A stretch of 45,665 nucleotides of DNA from JAKAXG01 sp035702985 (GTDB taxonomy: Bacteria > Actinomycetota > Acidimicrobiia > Acidimicrobiales > Palsa-688): contig DASSZD010000173.1 in NCBI GenBank assembly GCA_035702985.1, positions 1-45,665 of the forward strand, written 5' to 3'. Below the pieces are notes generated by a model. That model worked only from the letters and a program-made list of their open reading frames with translations, did not search any database and was not told where the DNA came from. Numbering within the stretch: position 1 is the stretch's first letter; each line of letters begins with the position of its first letter. Shown here piece by piece: positions 8,310 to 17,106 of this stretch. The translations under genes and the position numbers were made by a program.

Positions 8310-9560
8310 ATGCAGTTCCGGCGGAAACTGACCTCCACCCTCCTGGCGCTGGCCGCAGCCGGCACGGCGACCACCGTCGCCCATCCCGGCCGGGCGGCGG
8401 CGGCTACGGGACCGGCCCCGGCCGCCGCTCCGGCGACCGCCCCGGCCCCCGGCTACCCCAGCCCGGCCTACGGCAACGCCTACTACATGGCCGACTCGGC
8501 CGGGGCGGTGTGGCCCCTCGGGGGCGCCCCCGACTTCGGGTCGCTGGCCGGCCGGAAGCTGTCCAGGCCGGTGGTGGGCATAACCGTCACCCCCGACCGG
8601 GGCGGGTACTGGATGGTGGCCTCCGACGGAGGGGTGTTCTCCTTCGGCGACGCCGCGTTCCACGGATCCACCGGGAGCATGCGTCTCAACAAGCCGGTGG
8701 TGGGCATGACCCCCACCCCGGACGGCCGGGGCTACTGGCTGTTCGCCGGCGACGGCGGCATCTTCAGCTTCGGCGACGCCGGCTTCTACGGCTCCACCGG
8801 CAGCCTCCGCCTCAACAAGCCGATCATCGGCATGACCGCCACCCCCGACGGCCGGGGCTACTGGCTCTACGCCGCCGACGGCGGCATCTTCACCTTCGGC
8901 GACGCCCGCTTCTACGGCTCCACCGGCAGCCTGTCGCTGGGCGCCCCGATCGTGGGCATGGCGGCCACCCCCGACGGGGGCGGCTACTGGCTGGTCGGCG
9001 CCGACGGGGGCGTGTTCACCTACGGTGACGCCGGCTTCTACGGGTCGCTGACCGGGTCGGGGCGCACCGTGCAGCAGGTGCTGGCCGCCCCCGACGGGGG
9101 CTACTGGGAGATCGACCACCAGGGCGACGTGTTCCCCTTCGGCCCGGCGGCCGGGGACCGCATCCCCACCACCGCCTTCATCCACACCATCCTCGGGCCC
9201 GGGGACGTGGCCATGGAGTGGGCCATGGCCCAACTGGGCCGCCCCTACCAGTGGGGCGGCACCGGGCCCTGGTCGTTCGACTGCTCCGGCCTGGTCATGA
9301 AGGCCTGGCAGGCGGCCGGGGTGACCATCCCCCGGGTGGCCGCCGACCAGTACAACTTCGGTAGCCACGTGGCCGTATCCGACCTCCGCATCGGGGACCT
9401 GGTGTACTGGGCCACCAACCCGGCGGACCCCTCGACCATCGAGCACGTGGCCATGTACATAGGCGGCGAGCACATGGTCAACGCCCCCTACACCGGTCAG
9501 GTGGTGAGGACGGACTGGATCGGCGGGTCCGGGTTCGTGGCTCTCGGCACCCGCCCGTAG
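8310..9560 (+). CDS. Secreted NlpC/P60 peptidoglycan hydrolase with propeller-like repeats
   Basis: A 416-aa protein. A signal peptide (about 1-32) leads to an Ala/Pro linker, five or six repeats of about 40 residues (88-276), and a C-terminal NlpC/P60 cysteine peptidase domain (about 297-416). Catalytic Cys325 lies in FDCSGLV and His379 in EHVAMY; the third polar position reads Asn391 (HMVNAP) where His is commoner. Such domains cut stem-peptide bonds in the wall. The repeats (GYW...DGGIFxFGDAxFYGSTG) look like blades of a small propeller or a wall-binding array. The ATG at 8310 is preferred over a possible earlier start because it begins the signal peptide and has a ribosome site. Divergent from the two-component operon. 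Confidence 0.92.
   Translation: MQFRRKLTSTLLALAAAGTATTVAHPGRAAAATGPAPAAAPATAPAPGYPSPAYGNAYYMADSAGAVWPLGGAPDFGSLAGRKLSRPVVGITVTPDRGGYWMVASDGGVFSFGDAAFHGSTGSMRLNKPVVGMTPTPDGRGYWLFAGDGGIFSFGDAGFYGSTGSLRLNKPIIGMTATPDGRGYWLYAADGGIFTFGDARFYGSTGSLSLGAPIVGMAATPDGGGYWLVGADGGVFTYGDAGFYGSLTGSGRTVQQVLAAPDGGYWEIDHQGDVFPFGPAAGDRIPTTAFIHTILGPGDVAMEWAMAQLGRPYQWGGTGPWSFDCSGLVMKAWQAAGVTIPRVAADQYNFGSHVAVSDLRIGDLVYWATNPADPSTIEHVAMYIGGEHMVNAPYTGQVVRTDWIGGSGFVALGTRP
8571..9137 (+). repeat. Coding repeats of about 123 bp in the NlpC/P60 gene
   Basis: Successive units encode GYW, a DGG(V/I)F motif, FGDA and a FYGSTG motif, spaced about 41 residues apart. The three central units are most alike, and the outer ones are diverged. 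This repeat style is one I recognise from secreted proteins of Acidimicrobiia; that attribution is from memory. Confidence 0.8.
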
Positions 9561-9583
9561 CCTCCTCTGACAGACTCAGGGCC

Positions 9584-10426
9584 GTGTACGAACAGATCAT
9601 CTACTCCGTCGAGGACCCGGTCGCCACCATCACCCTGAACCGCCCCGATTCCCTGAACGCCTGGACCGGCCGCATGGCCGCCGAGGTCCGCCACGCCGTG
9701 TTCAGCGCCGAGGCCGACCCGGCCGTGGTGGGCATCGTGATCACCGGGGCCGGCCGGGCCTTCTGCGCCGGCGCCGACATGAAGAACCTGCAGTCGCTGA
9801 CCCAGGGGGGCGGCGACTTCGTGACCGACGACCTGGAGGAGTTCCGGGTGGACCGGGCGGAGCCGATCCCGGCCGATTTCGACGGCGAGTACACCTACCT
9901 GATGGCGGTGAACAAGCCGGTGGTCGCCGCCATCAACGGGGCGTGCGCCGGCATGGCCGTGCCCATCGCCCTCAGCTGCGACCTGCGGTTCATGGCCGCC
10001 GACGCCCCGCTGCTGACCGCCTTCGCCCAGCGGGGCCTGATCGCCGAGTGGGGCCTGGCCTGGCTGCTGCCCCGGCTGGCCGGCACCGGCGCCGCCCTGG
10101 ACCTGCTGTTCTCGTCCCGGCGGGTGACCGGCGAGGAGGCGGCGGCCATGGGTGTGGTCAACAAGGCCCTGCCGGCGGCCGAGGTCCTCCCCTACGCGGT
10201 GCGCTACGTGCAGGACCTGGCCGAGCGGTGCTCGCCGGCGTCGCTGGCCGTCATGAAGCGCCAGGTCTACGAGCAGCTGACCGCCAGCCTGGGCCCGTCG
10301 GAGAAAGCGGCCCGCAAGCTGATGGTGGAGAGCTTCGGGCGGCCCGACTTCAAGGAAGGGGTCCGGTCGTTCACCGAGAAGCGGCCGCCCCGGTTCCCGC
10401 GCCTGGGCGGGACCCCCTCCAGCTAA
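9584..10426 (+). CDS. Enoyl-CoA hydratase/isomerase family protein
   Basis: A 280-aa crotonase. The two oxyanion-hole segments are visible: FCAGADM (60-66) and NGACAG (118-123). One acidic catalytic residue is kept (Glu155 in GLIAEWG), but the position of the first hydratase Glu, in the helix after NGACAG, carries no acid (GMAVPIAL). It may therefore be an isomerase or another crotonase activity rather than a true hydratase. GTG start. The stop overlaps the stop of the convergent acyl-CoA ligase by a few bases. Confidence 0.88.
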   Translation: MYEQIIYSVEDPVATITLNRPDSLNAWTGRMAAEVRHAVFSAEADPAVVGIVITGAGRAFCAGADMKNLQSLTQGGGDFVTDDLEEFRVDRAEPIPADFDGEYTYLMAVNKPVVAAINGACAGMAVPIALSCDLRFMAADAPLLTAFAQRGLIAEWGLAWLLPRLAGTGAALDLLFSSRRVTGEEAAAMGVVNKALPAAEVLPYAVRYVQDLAERCSPASLAVMKRQVYEQLTASLGPSEKAARKLMVESFGRPDFKEGVRSFTEKRPPRFPRLGGTPSS

Positions 10427-11769
10427 CGGTCGAGCAGCAGGTTCTTCTGCACCTTGCCCATGGCGTTGCGGGGCAGGGAGTCGACCACCTCCACCCGACG
10501 GGGCCGCTTGTGGACCGACAGGGTGGACGCCACGAACTCGGTCAGCTCCGAACCGGTGACCCGGTCCCTGGCCACCACGTAGGCCACGATCACCTGCCCC
10601 AGATCGTCGTCGGGCTGGCCGACCACGGCCGCCTCCCCCACCGCCGGATGGGCCAGGAGGGCCGCTTCGACCTCGCCCGCCCCGATCCGGTACCCGCCGC
10701 TCTTGATGAGGTCGACGGATTCCCGCCCGACTATGCGGTGCCAGCCGGCCGGGTCGATGCAGGCCACGTCCCCGGTGCGGACCCAGCCGTCGGCGGTCAC
10801 CATCTCCGCCGACGCCTCCGCCCGGTTGAGGTAGCCGGACATGAAGGTGGGGGTGCGCACCTGCAGCGATCCCACGCTCTCCCCGTCGGCCGGCACCGGC
10901 GCCCCGCCGTCGTCCACCAGCCGGGTGGCCACCCCGGGCAGCGGGCGGCCGACCCAGCCGGGCCGGCGTTCCCCCGCCGGCGAGCCGCTCACCGTGATCA
11001 GGGTCTCGGTCATGCCGTATCTCTCGATGGGACCCTGCCCGGCCAGCCGGCGCAGCTTCTCGAACACCGGTACCGGCAGGCCGGCGCTGCCCGATACCAG
11101 CAGCCGGGCCGGGCGCAGGGCGGCGGCCGCATCGGGGGTGTCGGCCACCCGGGACCACACGGTGGGCACCCCGAAGTACAGCGACCCGCCGGCCCCGGCG
11201 TAGGCATCCGGGGTGGGCCGGCCGGTGTGCACCAGCGGGCTCCCCACCCGCAACGGTCCGAGCACCCCGAGGATCAGGCCGTGCACATGAAAAAGCGGCA
11301 GGCCGTGCGCCAGCACATCCTCGCCGGTCCACTCCCATGCCGCGGCCAGAAGGTCCAGGTCGGTGGCGATGGCCGCCGCGCTCAACATGACCCCCTTGGG
11401 CAACCCGGTGGTGCCGCTGGTGTAGAGGATCATGGCCGTGCGCTCCGGGGCCAGGTCCGGCTCCCGGAAATCGGCCCGCTCCCCCACGTCCACCGGGGGC
11501 CCGGGCTGGGCCCCGCTGTCGGTCAGGATGTGCCGGCGCTCCAGCGGCCCGGCGTCGGGCGGCACCGGCACCACCGGCACCCCGGCCATCAGGCCGCCCA
11601 CCACCGCCACCACGGTCTCGAGCGACGCATCGGCGGTCACGGCCAGGGCCGGCATGCCGGCCACCCGGCGGGCTACCGCCGCCGCCGCCCCGGCCAGCCC
11701 CTCGCCGTCCAGCGTGCGGCCGGCCACGGTCAACGACGCCGCAGCCCCCAGTTGGGGGATCAGATCCAC
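10423..11769 (-). CDS. AMP-forming acyl-CoA ligase, malonyl-CoA-synthetase-like
   Basis: A 448-aa ANL-superfamily ligase. Motifs are ILYTSGTTGLPKG (phosphate loop), ERYGMTETL, RTGDVACID and the hinge region GRESVDLIKSGGYRI. The C-terminal catalytic Lys lies in PRNAMGKVQKN. The short length and the SVDLIKSGGY and PRNAMGKV sequences are closest to MatB malonyl/methylmalonyl-CoA synthetases, but the assignment rests on motifs only. GTG at 11769 is taken as start; no purine-rich ribosome site is visible on this strand, and 21 bases separate it from divergent yajQ. Convergent with a crotonase. Confidence 0.8.
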   Translation of the reverse strand: MDLIPQLGAAASLTVAGRTLDGEGLAGAAAAVARRVAGMPALAVTADASLETVVAVVGGLMAGVPVVPVPPDAGPLERRHILTDSGAQPGPPVDVGERADFREPDLAPERTAMILYTSGTTGLPKGVMLSAAAIATDLDLLAAAWEWTGEDVLAHGLPLFHVHGLILGVLGPLRVGSPLVHTGRPTPDAYAGAGGSLYFGVPTVWSRVADTPDAAAALRPARLLVSGSAGLPVPVFEKLRRLAGQGPIERYGMTETLITVSGSPAGERRPGWVGRPLPGVATRLVDDGGAPVPADGESVGSLQVRTPTFMSGYLNRAEASAEMVTADGWVRTGDVACIDPAGWHRIVGRESVDLIKSGGYRIGAGEVEAALLAHPAVGEAAVVGQPDDDLGQVIVAYVVARDRVTGSELTEFVASTLSVHKRPRRVEVVDSLPRNAMGKVQKNLLLDR

Positions 11770-11790
11770 GAGGGGGGTAGCGTAACGGCC

Positions 11791-12279
11791 ATGCCCACCT
11801 TTGACATCGTGTCGCAGGTCGACATGCAAGAGGTCCGCAACGCCGTCGACCAGGCGGCCAGGGAGCTGACCACCCGCTTCGACTTCAAGGGAACCGACTC
11901 CACGGTCGAACTGGCCGGCATGGAGCTGCGCCTGCACTCGGCCACCGAGGACCGTCTACGGGCGGTGGTCCAGGTGGTCGAGGAGAAGCTGGTCAAGCGC
12001 AAGGTCAGCCTCAAGGCCCTGGACTACGGCAAGCCCGAGGAGGCGGCCAAGGGCACCGTACGCCAGACCGTGACCCTCAAGGCCGGCCTGAGCTCGGACA
12101 ACACCAAGGCCATCAACCGCTGGATCAAGGACAAGGGCCCCAAGGGGGTCTCCTCCTCCACCCAGGGCGACCAGGTGCGGGTGACCGGCAAGAAGCGCGA
12201 CGACCTGCAGACGGTGATCTCCGGCCTCAAGGAGGAGGATTTCGGCATCCCCCTCCAGTTCGAGAACTTCAGGGATTGA
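11791..12279 (+). CDS. yajQ: YajQ-family nucleotide/c-di-GMP-binding protein
   Basis: A 162-aa protein matching the whole YajQ family (usual length about 163). It begins MPTFDIVSQVDMQEVRNAVDQ and ends with the typical IPLQFENFR. YajQ proteins are two-RRM-like folds that bind nucleotides; some homologues bind cyclic di-GMP and act as transcriptional co-regulators. The ATG gives the canonical N-terminus; a G-rich stretch at 11771-11777 is rather far upstream to be its ribosome site. Its stop overlaps the start of the next gene by four bases. Confidence 0.95.
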   Translation: MPTFDIVSQVDMQEVRNAVDQAARELTTRFDFKGTDSTVELAGMELRLHSATEDRLRAVVQVVEEKLVKRKVSLKALDYGKPEEAAKGTVRQTVTLKAGLSSDNTKAINRWIKDKGPKGVSSSTQGDQVRVTGKKRDDLQTVISGLKEEDFGIPLQFENFRD

Positions 12280-12578
12280 TCGTGATCGCCGCCTTCTCCA
12301 TCAGCCCGCTGGGCGGCGACGAGTCGGTCGGCGCGGTGGTCGCCGACTGCGTGCGCATCGTCCGCGACAGCGGCCTGCCCAACGAGACCAACGCCATGTT
12401 CACCAACATCGAGGGCGAGTGGGACCAGGTCATGGCCGTGATCAAGGCCTGCATGGACCACGTCAACTCGGTGGCGCCCCGGGCCACGCTGGTCATCAAG
12501 GTGGACGCCCTGGCCGCCGACCCCGGCGGCCGGATGCGATCCAAGGTCGAGTCGGTGGAACGCCACCTGGGCGGCTAG
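12276..12578 (+). CDS. MTH1187/UPF0045-family thiamine-binding protein
   Basis: A 100-aa protein with the N-terminus IAAFSISPLGGDESVGAVVA and the VMAVIKACMDHV helix of the MTH1187/YkoF-like family, ferredoxin-fold proteins reported to bind thiamine-type ligands. TTG 12276 overlaps the yajQ stop (TTGA); GTG 12282 is an alternative start that keeps the core. Likely co-transcribed with yajQ. It ends 16 bases before the convergent LmeA-like gene. Confidence 0.8.
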   Translation: MIVIAAFSISPLGGDESVGAVVADCVRIVRDSGLPNETNAMFTNIEGEWDQVMAVIKACMDHVNSVAPRATLVIKVDALAADPGGRMRSKVESVERHLGG

Positions 12579-12594
12579 CGCCGGGGGCCGCTCC

Positions 12595-13194
12595 TCAGGA
12601 CTGGGACAGGGCGGCCAGGACCGGTGCCGGGACCGGCGACACGGTGCAGGAGAGGCTGTAGCTGGGCCCCGACTGCGACAGCTGCAGGGGGCAGTCGGGG
12701 ATGAGGGGTATCTGGCTCAGCTTGTAGCTGAAGATGGTCTGGCCGGCCACCCGCACCACCAGCTCGTCACCGGACTGCACCGACACGACCGTGCCCAGCG
12801 CCGACGCCACGGTCTGCTCCAGCCCGGTCAGGTGGGTCACCACCGTGACGGTGGCGCTGGATATGGAGGTCAGCTTCACGGACCGGGCGTTGAAGAGCAC
12901 CTTGCGGTCGAACTTCACCTGGTGGGCGTGGACCTCGACGCTGTCCAGGGTGAGCGGCCCGGCCGGCACGCCCCGGTCGACCACGGTGACGTCCCTGACC
13001 CTGCCCTGGACGGCGGCGTCCCACAGGAACGGGAAGGAGCTGATACTCGCCGAGGCGCTCCTGGAGTGGGTGGCGGTCTTCACGTGCGACGCCAGGGCGC
13101 TCTCGGTGACCGCCTGGGCGGCCAGGTCCAGCCCGACCAGCACGGCCACCACCACGACCAGCAGGACGATGAGCCGGCGGATTACTTGGCCCAC
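12595..13194 (-). CDS. LmeA-like (DUF2993) envelope protein
   Basis: A 199-aa protein with one N-terminal membrane/signal helix (7-27) and a DUF2993 domain. The domain includes the typical opening with ALASHV, then FPFLWDAAVQGRVRDVTV and the GPLTLDSVEVHAHQV segment. In mycobacteria LmeA binds phospholipids and helps lipomannan mannan elongation; whether this homologue does so is unknown. GTG start at 13194 lies inside the end of htpX (13-base overlap), so translation is probably coupled to htpX. Confidence 0.8.
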   Translation of the reverse strand: MGQVIRRLIVLLVVVVAVLVGLDLAAQAVTESALASHVKTATHSRSASASISSFPFLWDAAVQGRVRDVTVVDRGVPAGPLTLDSVEVHAHQVKFDRKVLFNARSVKLTSISSATVTVVTHLTGLEQTVASALGTVVSVQSGDELVVRVAGQTIFSYKLSQIPLIPDCPLQLSQSGPSYSLSCTVSPVPAPVLAALSQS

Positions 13195-14036
13195 TCCCGG
13201 GAGCGGAGCCGGGCGATGCGGTCCTCGGTGGGCGGGTGGTCGGAGAACAGGCCCTTCATGGAGATGTTCATGCCCGCCAGCGGGTTCACGATGTACATGG
13301 GGGCCATCTCGCGGCGCACGTACGGCATGGGGACCTGGCGGCTGGCCATGTCCAGCTTGGCCAGGGCCCGGGCCAGCGGCTCGCCGTCACCGATGAGCCG
13401 GGCGCCGGACCGGTCGGCCTCGTACTCCCGGCTGCGGGACAGGGCCAGCTGGAGCAGGGTGGCGGCGATCGGGGCCAGGATCACCAGGGCCAGCACCTCG
13501 AAGATGTTCTCCCCCTCGTTCTGCCGGCCCCCGAAGAACAGGCCGCCCCAGGCGGCCATGCGGGCCAGCATGGTGATGGCCATGGCGATGGTGGCCGCCA
13601 CGGAGGAAATGAGGATGTCCCGGTTGCCGACGTGGGAGATCTCGTGGGCCAGCACCCCGCGCAGCTCGTCCCAGGTGCAGATCTGCAGGATGCCCTCGGT
13701 CACCGCCACCGCCGCATGGTCGGGGTTGCGGCCGGTGGCGAAGGCGTTCGGCTGCTGGTCGGGGGTGACGTACAGGCGGGGCATGGGCAGCCCGGCCCGG
13801 GTGGTCAGGTCCCGCACCACCGCGTAGTAGTCGGGCATCTGGGCCTCCGACACCGGCACCGCCCGGGCGGCCCGGATGGCGATCGAATCGGAGAACCAGT
13901 ACGAGCCCCCGGTGAAGAGAAGGCCGATCACCAGACCGATGACGATGCCCGTGCTGCCCCAGATGGACCCGATGCCCACGCACAGCGCGGCGAGGAGGGT
14001 CAGGATGAAAGTGGTCTTGATGGTGTTTCGATCCAT
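13182..14036 (-). CDS. htpX: Membrane zinc metalloprotease HtpX
   Basis: A 284-aa M48 protease of the membrane quality-control type. Two N-terminal membrane helices (about 7-45) are followed by the catalytic helix LAHEISHVGNRD (HEISH zinc site), two further helices and the third zinc ligand Glu in SREYEADRSGA. The start MDRNTIKTTFILT is typical of the family, so ATG 14036 is used rather than a start seven codons upstream. It overlaps the LmeA-like gene downstream. It follows the TPP-enzyme gene on the same strand after 48 bases. Confidence 0.95.
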   Translation of the reverse strand: MDRNTIKTTFILTLLAALCVGIGSIWGSTGIVIGLVIGLLFTGGSYWFSDSIAIRAARAVPVSEAQMPDYYAVVRDLTTRAGLPMPRLYVTPDQQPNAFATGRNPDHAAVAVTEGILQICTWDELRGVLAHEISHVGNRDILISSVAATIAMAITMLARMAAWGGLFFGGRQNEGENIFEVLALVILAPIAATLLQLALSRSREYEADRSGARLIGDGEPLARALAKLDMASRQVPMPYVRREMAPMYIVNPLAGMNISMKGLFSDHPPTEDRIARLRSREWAK

Positions 14037-14084
14037 ACGCCCATCATGTTGGCGCATCCGGCTGAGAAAAGAGGAAGAAGTCGC

Positions 14085-15626
14085 TCAGCGGGAGATGACG
14101 GCCTCGACCAGGTTCGGTCCCGGTTCTGACAGGGCTCTGGCCAGCTGCTGGCTGAACTCCCCGGCCGTCTCGGCCCGGACGGCCGGCACCCCCATGCCGC
14201 GGGCCAGGCTGACGAAGTCGATATCGGGGTCGTGCAGGTCGAGCATGGCCCGGGCCCTGGGCCCGCCGGCCTCGGCGCCGACGCGCTGCAGCTCCATGTT
14301 CAAGATGGCGTAGCTGCGGTTGGACAGCACCACGGTGGTCACGTCCAGCTGCTCGCGGGCCATGGTCCACAGGGCCTGGGCCGTGTACATGGCCGAGCCG
14401 TCGGCCTGCAGGGCCACGACCTTGCGCTCCGGGCAGGCGACCGCCGCGCCGGCGGCCAGCGGCAGGCCGATGCCGATGGCACCGCCGGTGAGGGTCAGCC
14501 AGTCGTGGGGCGGGGCGCCGGCGGTGGCCGCCGCGATGAACAGCCCCGACGTGTTGGACTCGTCGGTCACTACGGCCCCTTCCGGCAGCAGCGCCCCGAC
14601 CGCCTCGCCGAGGGTCTGGGCGGTCAGCGCCGCCCCGCCGTCCGGCAGGGCCGGCCGGGCGGCCGGGGCCAGCACGGCGTCCCCGTCGATGCCCAGGCCG
14701 TCCAGGGCGGCCAGGACGTCGTCGCCGGGCCCGGCCAGGGTGTGGACCTGGCATCCGTCGGGCACCAGGTCGCTCGGCTTGCCCGGGTAGGCGAAGAACG
14801 ACACCGGCGATCTGGCGTCGACCAGCACCAGATGGGCCAGCCCGTCCAGCTGGGCGACCGCCATCTCCCCCAGGTAGGCCAGGCGCTCCGGGTTGACCCG
14901 GCCGGCGCCCCGCTCCAGCCGGGCCGGGAACGTCTCGCAGATGACCCGGGCCCCGGTGGCGGCGGCCACCCTGCCCACCTTCTCCAGGGCTGCTGACCGG
15001 CAGGCGCTGCCGCCCACCAGGAACCCCACCGGGGCGCCGCTGCGCAGGGCCTCGGCCACGCGGCGCACCGCCTGCTCGTCGGGTTGGGCGAGGCTGCGCC
15101 GGTCCGCCGGCCGGGCCGGCTCGGCCCCCTCCGACCACGAGACGTCGGCGGGCAGGACCAGGGTGGCGACCTGCCCGGGCGGGCCCCAGGCGGCGGCCAC
15201 CGCATCGGCCGCGTCGGCCGGCAGTTCGGACGTCTTGACCGACCGGCGGACCCAGCCGGACACGTTGGAGGCCAAGGCGTCGATGTCGGACTCGAGCGGG
15301 GCGTCGAACTGCTTGTGGTAGGTGGCGTGGTCGCCGACCACGTTGACCACCGGGGTGCGGGCCCTCCGCGCGTTGTGGAGGTTGGCGATCCCGTTGCCCA
15401 GCCCGGGCCCCAGGTGCAGCAGCACGGCCGCGGGCCGGCCGGCCATGCGGGCGTAGCCGTCGGCCGCCCCGGTGGCCACCCCCTCGAACAGGGCCAGCAC
15501 GCCCCGCATCCCGGGAACGGTGTCGAGGGCGGCGACGAAGTGCATCTCGGACGTGCCCGGGTTCATGAAACACGTGTCCACCCCCGCCGCGACGAGGGTG
15601 CGGAGCAGGGCGTTGGCGCCGTTCAT
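14085..15626 (-). CDS. TPP-dependent acetolactate-synthase-like enzyme
   Basis: A 513-aa thiamine-diphosphate enzyme of the acetohydroxyacid synthase/benzoylformate decarboxylase superfamily. The N-terminal Pyr domain has FMNPGTSEMHFV and the catalytic Glu48 in LFEGVATGAADGYARM. The C-terminal PP domain has the metal site ADGSAMYTAQALW...NRSYAIL, where the usual first Gly of GDG is Ala. The central domain is short and poor in FAD contacts. The protein belongs to the branch commonly labelled acetolactate synthase large subunit, but no small subunit is nearby and ilvB function is unlikely. Its ATG overlaps the stop of the FAD oxidase (ATGA), so the pair probably works on one substrate: oxidation to a 2-keto acid, then decarboxylation or carboligation. 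Confidence 0.85.
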   Translation of the reverse strand: MNGANALLRTLVAAGVDTCFMNPGTSEMHFVAALDTVPGMRGVLALFEGVATGAADGYARMAGRPAAVLLHLGPGLGNGIANLHNARRARTPVVNVVGDHATYHKQFDAPLESDIDALASNVSGWVRRSVKTSELPADAADAVAAAWGPPGQVATLVLPADVSWSEGAEPARPADRRSLAQPDEQAVRRVAEALRSGAPVGFLVGGSACRSAALEKVGRVAAATGARVICETFPARLERGAGRVNPERLAYLGEMAVAQLDGLAHLVLVDARSPVSFFAYPGKPSDLVPDGCQVHTLAGPGDDVLAALDGLGIDGDAVLAPAARPALPDGGAALTAQTLGEAVGALLPEGAVVTDESNTSGLFIAAATAGAPPHDWLTLTGGAIGIGLPLAAGAAVACPERKVVALQADGSAMYTAQALWTMAREQLDVTTVVLSNRSYAILNMELQRVGAEAGGPRARAMLDLHDPDIDFVSLARGMGVPAVRAETAGEFSQQLARALSEPGPNLVEAVISR

Positions 15627-17008
15627 GGGCTCTCCAGTTCGAAGATGGTGCCGGGGTTGAGGATCGAGTTCGGGTCGAAAGCCGCCTTGATGCGCCGCCA
15701 CAGGGCCAGCTTGGCGGGGTCCTCGAGGGCGGCCAGGTACTTCCTTTTTCCCACTCCTATGCCGTGCTCGCCGGAGATGGCCCCGCCCCGGTCCAGCCCG
15801 GCCTGCAGGATCCGGTGGATGACCTCCGAGCGTTTGACCGGGTCCGGTTGGAACACCGACAGGTGCACGTTGCCGTCCCCGGCGTGACCGCAGCCCGCCA
15901 CCCAGGACCCGCTGCCGGAGGCGACCGCCGCCACCTCCTCCATGAACCCCGGGATCTCGGCCCGGGGCACCACCACGTCGAGGATGTCGTCGGCGCCGGC
16001 CGCCTTGGCCGTCCAGAACGCCCGCTCCCGGGCCTGGATCAGCGCCGTGCCGGCCGCCGGGGGCAGCACGTACACGTCGAGCGCCCCCAGCCCGGCCAGA
16101 AGGTCGGCCACCGACTCGGTGTCCTCGCCCAGGCGGTCCTCCCGGTTGTTCTCGAGCACCACCACCAGGTAGGCCAGGGTCTGCTCCTGGACCGCCTTCG
16201 GGACGCCCAGCTCCAGGTCGCCGCCCGACGATATGGCCGCCATGGTGACCACGTCTATGTACTCCACCATCAGCGGGCCCACCCCGCTGGCCACTATGCG
16301 CGGCACCGCCCCGGTCACGGCGGGCAGCGTCTCGAACGGGGCCAGGATGGTGGCCGCGTACCGGGGCCGGGGGTACAGGCGCAGGATGGCCTCGGTGACG
16401 ACCGCCAGGGTGCCCTCGGAGCCCACGATCAGCTGGGTCAGGTCGTAGCCGGCCGTGGACTTCACGAACCGGCCCCCGGAGCGGATGACGCTCCCGTCGC
16501 CGAGCACCGCTTCGAGACCCAGCACCTGGTGGCGGGTGACGCCGTACTTGACGGCCCGCATCCCGCCGGCGTTGGTGTTGACGTTGCCTCCCAGGCTGGC
16601 GCTGGACTCCCCCGGGAACACCGGGTAGACCAGGCCGTGGTCGGCGGTGGCCCGGTCCAGCTGGTCGAGGGTGACGCCGGGCTGCACGACGGCGACGTGG
16701 TTGTCGGTGTCGATCTCCCGGATGGCGTTCATCCGCTCGAAAGAGACCACCACCCCGCCGGGAACCGGGATGCACGCCCCCGACAGCCCGGTGCCGGAAC
16801 CCCGGGCGGTGAGCGGGACCCGGTGGGTGTTGGCCGCCTCCACGATGCGGGCCGTCTCGGCGGTGTCGGCCGGCCGTACCACCGCCATCGGGGCCACCGG
16901 GTCCAGGCCCAGCGCCTCGTCGTGGGCGTAGTCGTCGTTGACGTCGGCTCCCGCCGAGATGTTCGCGGCGCCGACGATGGCGGCCAGTGCGGCGGTGATG
17001 TCGGCCAT
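15623..17008 (-). CDS. FAD-linked 2-hydroxyacid oxidase/dehydrogenase (GlcD-like)
   Basis: A 461-aa VAO/PCMH-family flavoprotein of the glycolate oxidase/D-lactate dehydrogenase group. FAD-binding motifs are ARGSGTGLSGACIPVPGG (about 75-92) and PGESSASLGGNVNTNAGG (about 135-152). The C-terminal substrate/metal region has CGHAGDGNVHLS and ISGEHGIGVGKRKYL. The ATG at 17008 gives the usual short N-terminal extension. No GlcE or GlcF subunit is visible. The TPP enzyme follows with a four-base overlap. The upstream 164-base gap holds two copies of a palindromic repeat. Confidence 0.9.
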   Translation of the reverse strand: MADITAALAAIVGAANISAGADVNDDYAHDEALGLDPVAPMAVVRPADTAETARIVEAANTHRVPLTARGSGTGLSGACIPVPGGVVVSFERMNAIREIDTDNHVAVVQPGVTLDQLDRATADHGLVYPVFPGESSASLGGNVNTNAGGMRAVKYGVTRHQVLGLEAVLGDGSVIRSGGRFVKSTAGYDLTQLIVGSEGTLAVVTEAILRLYPRPRYAATILAPFETLPAVTGAVPRIVASGVGPLMVEYIDVVTMAAISSGGDLELGVPKAVQEQTLAYLVVVLENNREDRLGEDTESVADLLAGLGALDVYVLPPAAGTALIQARERAFWTAKAAGADDILDVVVPRAEIPGFMEEVAAVASGSGSWVAGCGHAGDGNVHLSVFQPDPVKRSEVIHRILQAGLDRGGAISGEHGIGVGKRKYLAALEDPAKLALWRRIKAAFDPNSILNPGTIFELESP

Positions 17009-17034
17009 GGTCCTCAGCTTGTCACGGCTGGTGG

Positions 17035-17078
17035 GGGCCACGTCACGTCGACAGCCGCGATTCGACGCGACGTGGCCC
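17035..17078. repeat. 44-bp palindromic repeat, copy 1
   Basis: Arms GGGCCACGTC-A-CGTCGA (17035-17051) and TCGACG-C-GACGTGGCCC (17062-17078) pair over 16 of 17 positions around a 10-base loop. The same unit recurs 72 bases to the right with the arms kept and the loop changed. It lies in the gap between the FAD oxidase start and the HAD phosphatase stop. It could act as a terminator for the HAD transcript or be a REP-like dispersed element. Confidence 0.85.
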
Positions 17079-17106
17079 ACGCCAGGCGGCCGCCGAGGTA
17101 CCAGAA

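Noticed and set aside
9943..11790. Open frame reading into yajQ, suggesting a fused 778-residue protein
   Set aside because: The upstream part lies antisense to the MatB-like ligase and in a wrong frame over the crotonase; YajQ begins with its canonical MPTFDIV at 11791.
14085..15626. ilvB (biosynthetic acetolactate synthase large subunit)
   Set aside because: No ilvN or ilvC nearby, an ADG rather than GDG cofactor motif, and a shorter protein than usual for IlvB; coupling to an FAD oxidase suggests another role.
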